Source: Haloplanus sp. CK5-1 (GTDB lineage Archaea > Halobacteriota > Halobacteria > Halobacteriales > Haloferacaceae). From it: a stretch of DNA of 64,000 nucleotides. Positions 53,841 to 61,960 of the stretch are shown piece by piece (positions within the stretch are counted from its first letter, which is position 1; each line of letters begins with the position of its first letter). The position numbers were made by a program, and so were the translations under genes. The stretch covers positions 1-64,000 of the forward strand of contig NZ_CP147505.1 in the NCBI RefSeq assembly GCF_037201915.1, written 5' to 3'. The notes beneath the pieces were generated by a model. That model worked only from the letters and a program-made list of their open reading frames with translations. It was not told where the DNA came from and did no database searches.

Positions 53841-53917
53841 ATATATATTGATAAAATTTATTTCTATTATAACCATTACATCTATATGAGAGCCAAAGAG
53901 AATAGAGAGTAAAGCAC
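53841..53917 (+). promoter_or_regulatory. Promoter region of the QueF-TGT-PglZ operon
   Basis: The DNA before the first operon gene is very AT-rich. It contains ATATATAT at 53841-53848 and a TATA-like CTATAT at 53882-53887, about 31 bp upstream of the ATG at 53918. That distance fits leaderless transcription, usual in haloarchaea. No ribosome site is evident at 53918, which agrees. Confidence 0.45.
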
Positions 53918-54097
53918 ATGGATGACGAAACTACGATAACAGTCAAAAAGTCTGTACGTGACGAGCTTCGTCGGTACAAAGCTCAAGATGGCCTCACGTA
54001 CGATGAGGCAATTGCCCGTCTCCTTGAGGAAGCGGATTGGATTGACGACAAAACAGAACTGTTAGAGAAAATCGGGAAAACGGAGAACGACCAATGA
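53918..54097 (+). CDS. Small RHH-like protein, first gene of the operon
   Basis: A 59-aa protein, MDDETTITVKKSVRDELRRY..., then GLTYDEAIARLLEEADWIDDKTELLEKIG. The strand plus two helices match ribbon-helix-helix/VapB-type small proteins. The stop overlaps the start of the QueF-like gene (ATGA), so the two are coupled. A likely role is autoregulation of the operon or serving as an antitoxin-like safety factor; this is inference. Confidence 0.65.
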   Translation: MDDETTITVKKSVRDELRRYKAQDGLTYDEAIARLLEEADWIDDKTELLEKIGKTENDQ

Positions 54098-54519
54098 CAT
54101 CTGCTAACCCAAGCCTGCTGGAAGTAATCGAAAACGAGTACCCTGGACGAAACACGCGGCTCGAAATCACGTCACCGGAGTTCACGTGTCTCTGTCCAGA
54201 AAAGCCAGAACAACCGGACTTCGGGACGATCATTATTGAGTACGTCCCCGACGATCACATTATCGAACTGAAGTCGCTAAAACTCTATCTCGGATCATAT
54301 CGGGACGTAGAGATCTACCATGAGCCGGCGACCAATCAGATCCTCGACCACCTTGTCGAAGCCTGTGACCCTCGCTGGATGCGTATCACCGGGCAATTCA
54401 ACGTCCGTGGCGGTATCACCACCGACACGGCCGTAGAGTACGGAGAACTAACCGACGACATTCCCGAAACTCGCGCCAGTAGGGCAGATAACCTCTCCCG
54501 AACCCCATCTGAGCGATAA
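54094..54519 (+). CDS. queF: QueF-type 7-cyano-7-deazaguanine (preQ0) reductase
   Basis: A 141-aa T-fold enzyme. Family residues are clear: the catalytic cysteine C34 in FTCLCP, the acid/base D42 in QPDFGTI, the QueF signature ELKSLKLYL (residues 58-66), H76-E77 in YHE, and FNVRGGI near 102-108. QueF reduces preQ0 to preQ1 with NADPH. The ELKSLKLY block is the NADPH-type signature, which the archaeal amidinotransferase QueF-L is reported to lack, so reductase is preferred over archaeosine synthase. Haloarchaea normally stop at preQ0 and archaeosine, so a QueF here points to a special pathway with the TGT-like gene 2 bp downstream. Confidence 0.85.
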   Translation: MTSANPSLLEVIENEYPGRNTRLEITSPEFTCLCPEKPEQPDFGTIIIEYVPDDHIIELKSLKLYLGSYRDVEIYHEPATNQILDHLVEACDPRWMRITGQFNVRGGITTDTAVEYGELTDDIPETRASRADNLSRTPSER

Positions 54520-54521
54520 CA

Positions 54522-55556
54522 ATGGAGTTCTACGCTGCACTCAGCCTCTGTTCGAGTTCAATCCGGAAGACCTCTGCCAAGTTAGTTGACGGATATGGGT
54601 CACTCGAACCGCTGGAGAACGTGATGTTCACCCCGATTTCTCAGGGTGAAACGTCACATACGGCGATACGAAATCTCCAAGATCGATTCGATATTAATGT
54701 CATGTTCGATTCTGGCGGATACGAAGTCCAAGTAGGTAACAAAACGTTCGATGATCTCCAAGCCTACCTACACGACTTCTATGGCGACAACCACTGGGGT
54801 CATCGCTATGTCCTTCCAGACAACGTTCCTCTATCACAAGATTCACCGGAACTCGTTGAAAAGAAGGTGAAACAGACGGCTGATATTACCACGCTGTTCT
54901 ACCGTCAACTTCCAGATCATCTGCAGGAACGTGCACTTGCTGTCATTCAAGGTCACACACAGGATCAACTCCGCCAGTGTCTCAGTACCTACAAAGAACT
55001 TGACGGACTCCAACACATCGGATTCGGCAGTTTCGGTACCAGTGGTGTCAGCAACGGCGTAAATATGCTCACGACGGAAGCGTTCCACAACCTCGAATGG
55101 GCCGTCGAAAAGGCACATGACGCCGGAATGAGCGTTCACGCGTTCGGTGTTGGCGGCCCGACAAGCATCCCCCTGCTCTATGCAGCAGGGGTCGATAGCT
55201 TCGACACAACAAGTTGGATGCGGTCAAGTGGATACGGGAACGTGTTCTTCCCGTTCAAGAGCCGGTACAACGCGTCACACCGGACAAACCGGAGCGGGAA
55301 CCTACTCACGAAAGACGAGTTACCCCACCTCAAAGCAGAAACCGGTCATTCCTGTCCATTCTGTGAGTCAATGAAGCAACTCCGGAACAATCGGTGGGAT
55401 CGCATAATGCACAATCTCATCGTCATCCACGAGATGACGAATCGGGTTGAGCAGATGTCGTACGAGGAGATCCTCGCTGCTATGGACGAACAATCGACGT
55501 ATCGTCGTCGGTTAGAACAGGTCACGTCAGCGTCACGGCCGAAACAGGTGATCTGA
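54522..55556 (+). CDS. dpdA: TGT-like base-exchange enzyme (DpdA-like)
   Basis: A 344-aa protein of the tRNA-guanine transglycosylase superfamily. MFDSGGYEVQ (D63) matches the DSGGFQ acid/base motif. AVIQGH matches the IVQGG strand and IGFGSFG the GGLAVG loop. GVGGPTSIPLLYAAGVDSFDTTSWMR matches GVGTPEDL...GVDMFDCVxPTR, with D228 as nucleophile. The zinc site is H276-x-C278-x2-C281 with a later HNL histidine (H297); the first usual Cys is His. There is no PUA domain, unlike archaeal tRNA TGT. Its size and neighbours suggest exchange of guanine for preQ1 in DNA, as DpdA proteins do; an RNA or protein target is possible. Confidence 0.8.
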   Translation: MEFYAALSLCSSSIRKTSAKLVDGYGSLEPLENVMFTPISQGETSHTAIRNLQDRFDINVMFDSGGYEVQVGNKTFDDLQAYLHDFYGDNHWGHRYVLPDNVPLSQDSPELVEKKVKQTADITTLFYRQLPDHLQERALAVIQGHTQDQLRQCLSTYKELDGLQHIGFGSFGTSGVSNGVNMLTTEAFHNLEWAVEKAHDAGMSVHAFGVGGPTSIPLLYAAGVDSFDTTSWMRSSGYGNVFFPFKSRYNASHRTNRSGNLLTKDELPHLKAETGHSCPFCESMKQLRNNRWDRIMHNLIVIHEMTNRVEQMSYEEILAAMDEQSTYRRRLEQVTSASRPKQVI

Positions 55557-55559
55557 ACC

Positions 55560-56393
55560 ATGGCGAAACTTCATATCGAAGGTGCGAAGCACCGACCGGA
55601 AGCGATCAAGCATTATCTGGATTTCATTGACCAGCGTGACTACGACTCTGTTGAGGGTGTGATGGATGATGTCTATCGTGAAACTGGGTTAGATGTCGTT
55701 AATACGAAGAATATGCAGACGACGCTGGCTAAGTTAGGGTTAGTTGATGATTCTGATCGGCAGCAACTGACCGATTACGGCAGAGAGCTTGTTGAAGTCT
55801 TACTCTACAACGACCAACTATTCTATGAACTATTACACTTCACCTATGCAACTGCCTACTACCGTGACCCATCTTCAGATCGGGCGATTTCGTGGGCTTA
55901 TTACCAGATATGCGACGAATTTCGTCGCCGAGCACCGGTCGAATTCACCCAAGACACCAAACAGGAAATCGTTGAATCCGTAGATTTAACGGCAGAACGC
56001 AGTTCAGAGGAAGGATTGAGTGATTCCGGGCCACTCAGCACGACGAGCCTAAACAATTACGCGCGGTTCATCAAAGAACTGGATCCAGACGTTTACGACG
56101 ACAGTTCAGATGAGGTGACACTCCGGTCGTTCGCACCGACCGAACTAGTTCTAGCAACAGTCGATCATCTTTACCGCACTGATATTGATTCAAGGGCTCG
56201 TAACTACGGTGATCCAGTTGAATTGTCTGGAGACACGACTGAGATAATCTGTAATATTCTGCTGTTACAGGAAGAGCAACTGCCGGACGTAATTGAACAC
56301 GTCGCGTCGATGGACGCACGACTATCGATTAAAAGCGATTACCAGCTTAGGGTCAGGCTCAGCGACCCGGTGGAAATCAATGACCTCGCCTGA
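55560..56393 (+). CDS. Unknown operon protein with N-terminal winged-helix-like region
   Basis: A 277-aa soluble protein. Residues 30-80 read like a winged helix (GLDVVNTKNMQTTLAKLGLVDDSDRQQLTDYGREL). The middle (FYELLHFTYATAYYRDPSSDRAISWAYYQICDEF) recalls proteins such as DUF4007 that accompany BREX and Dnd systems, but I would not assign that family. It starts 3 bp after the TGT-like gene and overlaps the next gene by 14 bp. It could be a DNA-binding specificity or adaptor subunit. Confidence 0.6.
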   Translation: MAKLHIEGAKHRPEAIKHYLDFIDQRDYDSVEGVMDDVYRETGLDVVNTKNMQTTLAKLGLVDDSDRQQLTDYGRELVEVLLYNDQLFYELLHFTYATAYYRDPSSDRAISWAYYQICDEFRRRAPVEFTQDTKQEIVESVDLTAERSSEEGLSDSGPLSTTSLNNYARFIKELDPDVYDDSSDEVTLRSFAPTELVLATVDHLYRTDIDSRARNYGDPVELSGDTTEIICNILLLQEEQLPDVIEHVASMDARLSIKSDYQLRVRLSDPVEINDLA

Positions 56394-56856
56394 AGCACCA
56401 CTACTACGGCAGACGAACGTCCTGAAAGAGGCTGCTGACGAGTCGCTGCTGACTGATGCCCAGAAAGACGCCCGTGATGCCATACGTCAGCACCGTGAGG
56501 ATGGTGCTCGATTCATCAATCTTCACGGTCCACGGCACGCTGGGAAGACGTTCCTCTGTTGGGTGTTACACCTCTCAGAAGGCTGGGATTATTACCAGAC
56601 CGGTTCAAAGAGTGTAGATACGCCCACTGTCCTCTATGACCACGGGGAACCAGAACGACGCGAAACACGGAAACTCCGGAACCAGGCCAGCATCAACGGA
56701 CTTGCAACAATCGTGTACGTCACTGATCGGCCTGCCGACGAGTTGTACCCACGCGTCGAATTATGGCCAGAAGATGAACACTACCAACAAATAGCCAACA
56801 CATGGGACGACCTCGGACTTGACACCGAAAACGCACCTACACCAATCCAACAATGA
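56380..56856 (+). CDS. Small P-loop protein
   Basis: A 158-aa protein with a Walker A motif GPRHAGKT in FINLHGPRHAGKTFLCWVLH, about residues 49-56, and possible Walker B-like strands later (TPTVLYDHG, ATIVYVTD). It is too short for a complete AAA+ module with a lid, so it may be a nucleotide-binding cofactor of the large ATPase. It overlaps that gene by 4 bp (ATGA). The start at MTSPEAPLLR is used; the frame is open 29 codons upstream inside the previous gene. Confidence 0.65.
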   Translation: MTSPEAPLLRQTNVLKEAADESLLTDAQKDARDAIRQHREDGARFINLHGPRHAGKTFLCWVLHLSEGWDYYQTGSKSVDTPTVLYDHGEPERRETRKLRNQASINGLATIVYVTDRPADELYPRVELWPEDEHYQQIANTWDDLGLDTENAPTPIQQ

Positions 56857-59800
56857 GCACGCAAAAACCAACTGAGAACGTCGAAGAGTTATCTGACCTC
56901 GTTCGGAAGAGTGAAGGTATCATTTCGACCTTTGAGGCCCGGAGCCTCAAGGACGAACCAGAAACAGTCGAAGATGACTATCGACGGTACGCGCAGACAC
57001 ACGTCTCACTAGGCGACACTAGTGAGTTTGAAAACGAGATTTACGAAACCGTCATAGACGAAGATTCAGCGACGAAGGGGTACCTGTACGGCCCGTACGG
57101 GTACGGCAAGACAAGCACTTCCGTTAGTATTTGGCATACACTCAGTGACAACGATATTATTGCAGTTCCGCCGTTTACGATGGATTCGTTTGCTGCAGTG
57201 ATGCGTGCTACCTACGGGTGGCTTCGTTACGAGTTCCAGAACAAAGCCCCGGGATACGTCGACGATCTTGATGACATTCACGAGCGGTATCTGCAGCAAG
57301 AGCTGCAGTCGGTTGCGAAGCAGAAAGAAGGCCAGCACGACCTGGACTTCGACAAGCTCGTTGCGATGTTCGAGGAGATGGAACAGGAGAATGATCTCGA
57401 TCTCAGCATTAACGCTGATACGCTCATTGACTTTTTCGATGAGTGTACCGAAGTCGCGGTAGATGCTGGATTCGAGGCGCTCGTTATCATCGGTGACGAG
57501 CTCCAAGAGTACTTCAACAGCGCTGATAACGAAAAGGACGCTGAATCCCGGTTCCGACGGCTTGTCTTCGGCCTTCAGGCTGGGGCACAGATTCGTGACG
57601 AGTTTGGTCTCTTCATCTCGATGCCTGAGAAGACGAAGAGTATGCTGGACTCTCGGGCAGAAGATATTCTGAACCGCCTTCAGCGTGACAACCTAACGCT
57701 GAATCTCCAGAACGTGTACGGGCGGGAATTTCCTGCGGAACTATGGGATCGCTACGCGGATCAGTTCAACTTTGCAGACCAGAAGCACGAGATCATCTCT
57801 GAGTCCGCTCTGAAAGCCACAGGTGAAGTCTGTTCGCGGAATGACATCAGTAACGGGCCGCGAACCGTGATGGACATCTTCCGCCTCGCATTGTCCCAAT
57901 ACGAAGATCAGCAGGAAACCTTCACGGCCCTTGATTTGGCTGACTGCTTCTACCAGGGCGAGGTTCGATACCAGGGCTCCAGTACAAAAACCCAGACCGC
58001 TATCGGTGATGCCCTTGATCACTCAGCGGTTGATACTGAAGAGAAACAGAAGTTCCTGAAGTTGTGTGCGGTGTTCCCGGTCGAAGGGATTCCTGATGGT
58101 GTTGTTGAGGAATACGGACTCGGGCAAGCGGAGACAGAACTCTCAAAGAAATTCCATGGTGAAGTCATCAAGGTTGTCTCCGATGGGTACACGCTGGTAG
58201 ACCTGACTCGAACGGAAACAACTGACCCGATTCGGGAGTTGATTCGTGACTTCTGGCGTGAGTACGGTGTCGGTGAAGCTGCGGCTGCAGATGCCGTTGA
58301 GGCGCTCGCTAACAATCTCTTGGCTGGTGAAATTCTCGAACCCCAACGCGGAACACTAGATGGCTGGACGAACGGCGGTAAGGACTTCAATAAACTGGAC
58401 CACACCGCATTCAAAGACCAGTTTGAGGGGACGTTCGACACACGATTCCCCAAGCGCCGTATCAGCGTTGGAGTGTGTGATGACAGGAAGGAAGATGAGA
58501 TTATCAGTTCACACGAGTCGCTTGGTGAATTCTTCGGTGCACCTGACCTCGGTCTGAATTTCGTTCTCGCATGGCAGAAAGGCGGAGATGAGGTTCCCGG
58601 GTCACACATCCGTGAAGAGTCAGACCGCGAGTACACGTTCGTGCTTGATGCTCGGCAGTCATTTGATGAACTTCCGAAGGGACTAGACTTTCTCCGTGAC
58701 GCCATGGACCCGAAGGCAGTCACACCATTCCTGATGCTGGCGCTCGTACACTACCTGGACGACCCGCCAGCGGAATTAGACGCACAGCAGCAACAGCGTG
58801 TCGAGTCCTTCCAGCAGAGTCTTCTTGACCAGTCACTGAAGGCGCTCTTCGATGAGCAACTTATTACGAACGCGCCGTACGAGCTGCGGCGTGCTGGAAA
58901 GCGGGCTGTTGAAGGCCTCTTTACGAAGGCGATGGAGTCGCTGTACCCCAATTACCATACGGTGATTGCGAGCCCTCAGTACCGGGGTAAGATTGACAAT
59001 TACATTGATTTCTTGGAGTCGCTGGAAACGACCTCGAAGCGGAAAGGGACTAACACAGTTGTTGAAGAGACGACCAGTGAGAATAATTCAGGGAAGCACG
59101 CGATGGCCGCCCGATTCGGGCTCCGTCAGACTTCCTCGTTTGACAACAGCGTAAAGAAGCACTACGGTGACCTGTTGACGATCGTCGATGACGACGCAGA
59201 TCATTACGAGGTCAGAGCAGAACTCCACCCTCTGGAAGAAGAGATTCTTGCACAACTTGAAGCGGCAGACGATGACACGCTGGCGGTAACAGATGCCGAG
59301 GATCTCGCGTTGGAGAAGGGCTATCGTGATGAGGAGCTTGAGGTCATCGCTGAACTCATTCAGCGCCGCGGTCTCGCCGTCTACGACGAGTTAAATAATG
59401 CGCTCGTCCTGCAAGAGACGGATGTCACCATCGAGGACGTTGAACATGAAATCGAGGATTGCCGAGAGAAGATCGAGACTATTGAACAACTCGAACCGAA
59501 TCGCGTCCCGGATGGCGTTCCTGAGCGGATTGATGAGTTAGCTGAAGAGCTGGGACGGACGAATGCTGATGACGGTGAGAAACTGGAGAGACTGAAGGTC
59601 GATGCAGAGCACATTACTGTCAGGTTAGAAGAAGTCGGTGAGCTGCTTTACAACCACTACGAGTCCGAGTGTAGTGATGTACAGAGGGATGCTAAACGAA
59701 CACGTCGGGATTTCATCCCCAGTCACTTAGAGGATGACGTGGTTAGCGGTGTCGGGTTCGTCGGTGGATTGAACGATGCTCGAACCGAGTTGCTCGCTGA

Positions 59801-60848
59801 CTTCCGAGACCTCAATGGCGAGTTGTCCAGTGTGATTGAAGCGGTCGAAGATGCCCAGAAACGGTACGATTCACGGTCGTTGGAAGCTGCGTTGGAACTT
59901 CACTCCGAAGCGGAATCTGCACGCGACACGTTACGTGATATAGAAGAGCAGATTGACGAGTTAGAGGAATATGCTGATGAGTTGGAGCAGTGGCGAACAT
60001 TTGCAGATCGCGTTGGGAATGTCAAAGAAGACATTCAAGACTACTCTCGAACGTTCGACGAGTCCATTCGAGAAGAGACTGATATTGAGGAGTTCATCGG
60101 AGAAATTCACGAGCGGCTGGCGGAGAGCCCGATTGATGCGCTGACGAACAGAGAAGCGTTTGAAGAACGGCTTGATCAGATTGAAGAAGCCTACCAACAG
60201 CGCCGTGAAGAACGCCGTGAGGTGTTCAACGCTAAGCAGGAGACATTAAACGAGATTCTTGACGAGGCAACCGGTGGGAAGGCCGGTCGACTTCGGGTAA
60301 CATTCGACGTGAAACAGCCAGATGAGTCTCGTCGCCGGCTGTTCGAAGACTTTAAAGACGAATACCAAAGTCAAGTGCTGGACCAGGCTGAGAAGAAGCT
60401 CAACAATGCCGAGAATGAGGTCGAATACGCGCAGATCGTCGGGATTGAAGCAGAGACTGAAGCCGATCCAGACCACGTTGCAGAACAGATTGAACAGGCT
60501 GAAGCGACACTCCGGGGCCTTCGAGGAACACTGTCACGGTTTGAGCTCGCCGATATTGGTGATGAGACAGACCTCGGTAGCGAAGGGGCCACACTACTCA
60601 CAACGGCTGATGAGCTGCAACACGAGGCCAGGGGATTCCGGGCGCAGACCGATCCAGACGATGAGGAGCTTCAGGATCTGCTGGAGCGAATCAACGAGAA
60701 CCGTGGCCCCGACTTCAAGGAACTGCTGATGGAGTATCACGAGGATGGTGAGGACATCAGCGTCGATGAGTTGCTAACCCGAGTCGAGCAGCTCTTCAAA
60801 CTCAACCAAATTGACATCAAGATCACCGAACGACGCGGGCGGCGATAA
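56853..60848 (+). CDS. Large BrxC/PglY-like ATPase with coiled coil
   Basis: A 1331-aa protein. The N-terminal P-loop domain has Walker A GPYGYGKT (residues 80-87) and Walker B ALVIIGDELQEYF (209-221). ATPase and helical regions follow to about residue 840, and residues about 850-1300 are a long, very charged coiled coil (EDVEHEIEDCREKIETIEQL; ADELEQWRTFADRV). Size, N-terminal ATPase and position before pglZ match BrxC/PglY of BREX, though no sequence comparison could be run. It would be the motor or scaffold of the complex and act on DNA in the cytoplasm. Confidence 0.75.
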   Translation: MSTQKPTENVEELSDLVRKSEGIISTFEARSLKDEPETVEDDYRRYAQTHVSLGDTSEFENEIYETVIDEDSATKGYLYGPYGYGKTSTSVSIWHTLSDNDIIAVPPFTMDSFAAVMRATYGWLRYEFQNKAPGYVDDLDDIHERYLQQELQSVAKQKEGQHDLDFDKLVAMFEEMEQENDLDLSINADTLIDFFDECTEVAVDAGFEALVIIGDELQEYFNSADNEKDAESRFRRLVFGLQAGAQIRDEFGLFISMPEKTKSMLDSRAEDILNRLQRDNLTLNLQNVYGREFPAELWDRYADQFNFADQKHEIISESALKATGEVCSRNDISNGPRTVMDIFRLALSQYEDQQETFTALDLADCFYQGEVRYQGSSTKTQTAIGDALDHSAVDTEEKQKFLKLCAVFPVEGIPDGVVEEYGLGQAETELSKKFHGEVIKVVSDGYTLVDLTRTETTDPIRELIRDFWREYGVGEAAAADAVEALANNLLAGEILEPQRGTLDGWTNGGKDFNKLDHTAFKDQFEGTFDTRFPKRRISVGVCDDRKEDEIISSHESLGEFFGAPDLGLNFVLAWQKGGDEVPGSHIREESDREYTFVLDARQSFDELPKGLDFLRDAMDPKAVTPFLMLALVHYLDDPPAELDAQQQQRVESFQQSLLDQSLKALFDEQLITNAPYELRRAGKRAVEGLFTKAMESLYPNYHTVIASPQYRGKIDNYIDFLESLETTSKRKGTNTVVEETTSENNSGKHAMAARFGLRQTSSFDNSVKKHYGDLLTIVDDDADHYEVRAELHPLEEEILAQLEAADDDTLAVTDAEDLALEKGYRDEELEVIAELIQRRGLAVYDELNNALVLQETDVTIEDVEHEIEDCREKIETIEQLEPNRVPDGVPERIDELAEELGRTNADDGEKLERLKVDAEHITVRLEEVGELLYNHYESECSDVQRDAKRTRRDFIPSHLEDDVVSGVGFVGGLNDARTELLADFRDLNGELSSVIEAVEDAQKRYDSRSLEAALELHSEAESARDTLRDIEEQIDELEEYADELEQWRTFADRVGNVKEDIQDYSRTFDESIREETDIEEFIGEIHERLAESPIDALTNREAFEERLDQIEEAYQQRREERREVFNAKQETLNEILDEATGGKAGRLRVTFDVKQPDESRRRLFEDFKDEYQSQVLDQAEKKLNNAENEVEYAQIVGIEAETEADPDHVAEQIEQAEATLRGLRGTLSRFELADIGDETDLGSEGATLLTTADELQHEARGFRAQTDPDDEELQDLLERINENRGPDFKELLMEYHEDGEDISVDELLTRVEQLFKLNQIDIKITERRGRR

Positions 60849-60850
60849 TC

Positions 60851-61960
60851 ATGGCGTCGTTTGAAACACTCGCTGATCGTGCCAGCGAAGCACCAGTCAT
60901 CTCACCCCTTCCAGCCCTCGCTACGTTCTATTTGGATGGTCTCTCCATCTATCGATCTGTAGACACGTTTCACCGGGATCTCTACGACCCCGATTATCAG
61001 TTCGAACAGGACGTAGTGATTGATGATGATTCACGCTATCACGAATACCCGTACATCAACTGTACCACAGATCCGATAACCCCTGCACTAAATGACGTTG
61101 TAGACTGGGCAAACGAAGAACATCACGACCGGATTCGACAGGATCTTCTACAACAGTCAAAGCTGAAAAACCACATTTTAGACGCCATTACGGGCGAAGA
61201 TTTTGTTGCCCTCATCATTATTGACGGGCTCTCATACGATGCCCTTCGGACGGTTAGTAATGAAATTCTCCAGCCAGTGATTGTAGACGGGATTACAACG
61301 ACCGAGCCCGGATTCAGACGGATTATCTATGGTGGTGACCCAGCATCAATATACGCTTCTCTGACCGGAGAAGGATTCTACACCGGATATGGGTTCACAT
61401 ACTGGGAGCGCGGCCAGGAAGATCTCTCAACCGATCTCCATTCAGCGATGGGGCAGAATATCCACCGTATCCGTGATTTCGATGAGGTCATCTCAACACT
61501 CGAAGCCGATGCACCATTCACAGAGAAGACGTACGTACAAGTAACCAGAATGGGACTAGACCAAGATTCACACAACCGGAAAGAGAATCCGAATCGTAAT
61601 GTTGTACGTGACGAAATCTTATCCGACGTAAAATCGCTCGCAGAAACCGCCTCAACTATGTCTGATAACTTCCGCATCTTCATGACTGCTGACCATGGCA
61701 TCCTCTGGCGAGACCAACTCCCAGAAGACCCGCCGATCGTTCATGACGAATGGACGAACCACGCACGATTCCTAACCGGACAGCATAATCTAGAACATGG
61801 GATGGTTGTCAAGGATTCCACGGATCCAACTACCGGATTGGCGTACCCATACCTAACCCGGGAACTGAAAAATACTGAGTGGGGTGTCCACGGTGGCTTC
61901 TCATATCAGGAATCCATCGTCCCGCTCATCGAAGTTACATCACCAGGTGATCTCGAATGA
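60851..61960 (+). CDS. pglZ: PglZ-domain protein (alkaline phosphatase superfamily)
   Basis: A 369-aa protein with the PglZ metal-site pattern: ALIIIDGLSYDALR (D125, S128), MTADHGILW (D281, H282) and the C-terminal GVHGGFSYQESIVPLIEV (H347). PglZ is the shared component of BREX and related phage-defence systems and belongs to the phosphatase/nuclease-like alkaline phosphatase superfamily. It is much shorter than BREX PglZ (about 800 aa), consisting of little more than the core domain. It starts 2 bp after the large ATPase gene and overlaps the HerA-like gene by 4 bp. Confidence 0.85.
   Translation: MASFETLADRASEAPVISPLPALATFYLDGLSIYRSVDTFHRDLYDPDYQFEQDVVIDDDSRYHEYPYINCTTDPITPALNDVVDWANEEHHDRIRQDLLQQSKLKNHILDAITGEDFVALIIIDGLSYDALRTVSNEILQPVIVDGITTTEPGFRRIIYGGDPASIYASLTGEGFYTGYGFTYWERGQEDLSTDLHSAMGQNIHRIRDFDEVISTLEADAPFTEKTYVQVTRMGLDQDSHNRKENPNRNVVRDEILSDVKSLAETASTMSDNFRIFMTADHGILWRDQLPEDPPIVHDEWTNHARFLTGQHNLEHGMVVKDSTDPTTGLAYPYLTRELKNTEWGVHGGFSYQESIVPLIEVTSPGDLE

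Noticed and set aside
54094-54519. Archaeosine synthase QueF-L
   Set aside because: The ELKSLKLY signature of NADPH-dependent reductases is present, whereas the amidinotransferase form is reported to lack it. Kept as a less likely alternative.
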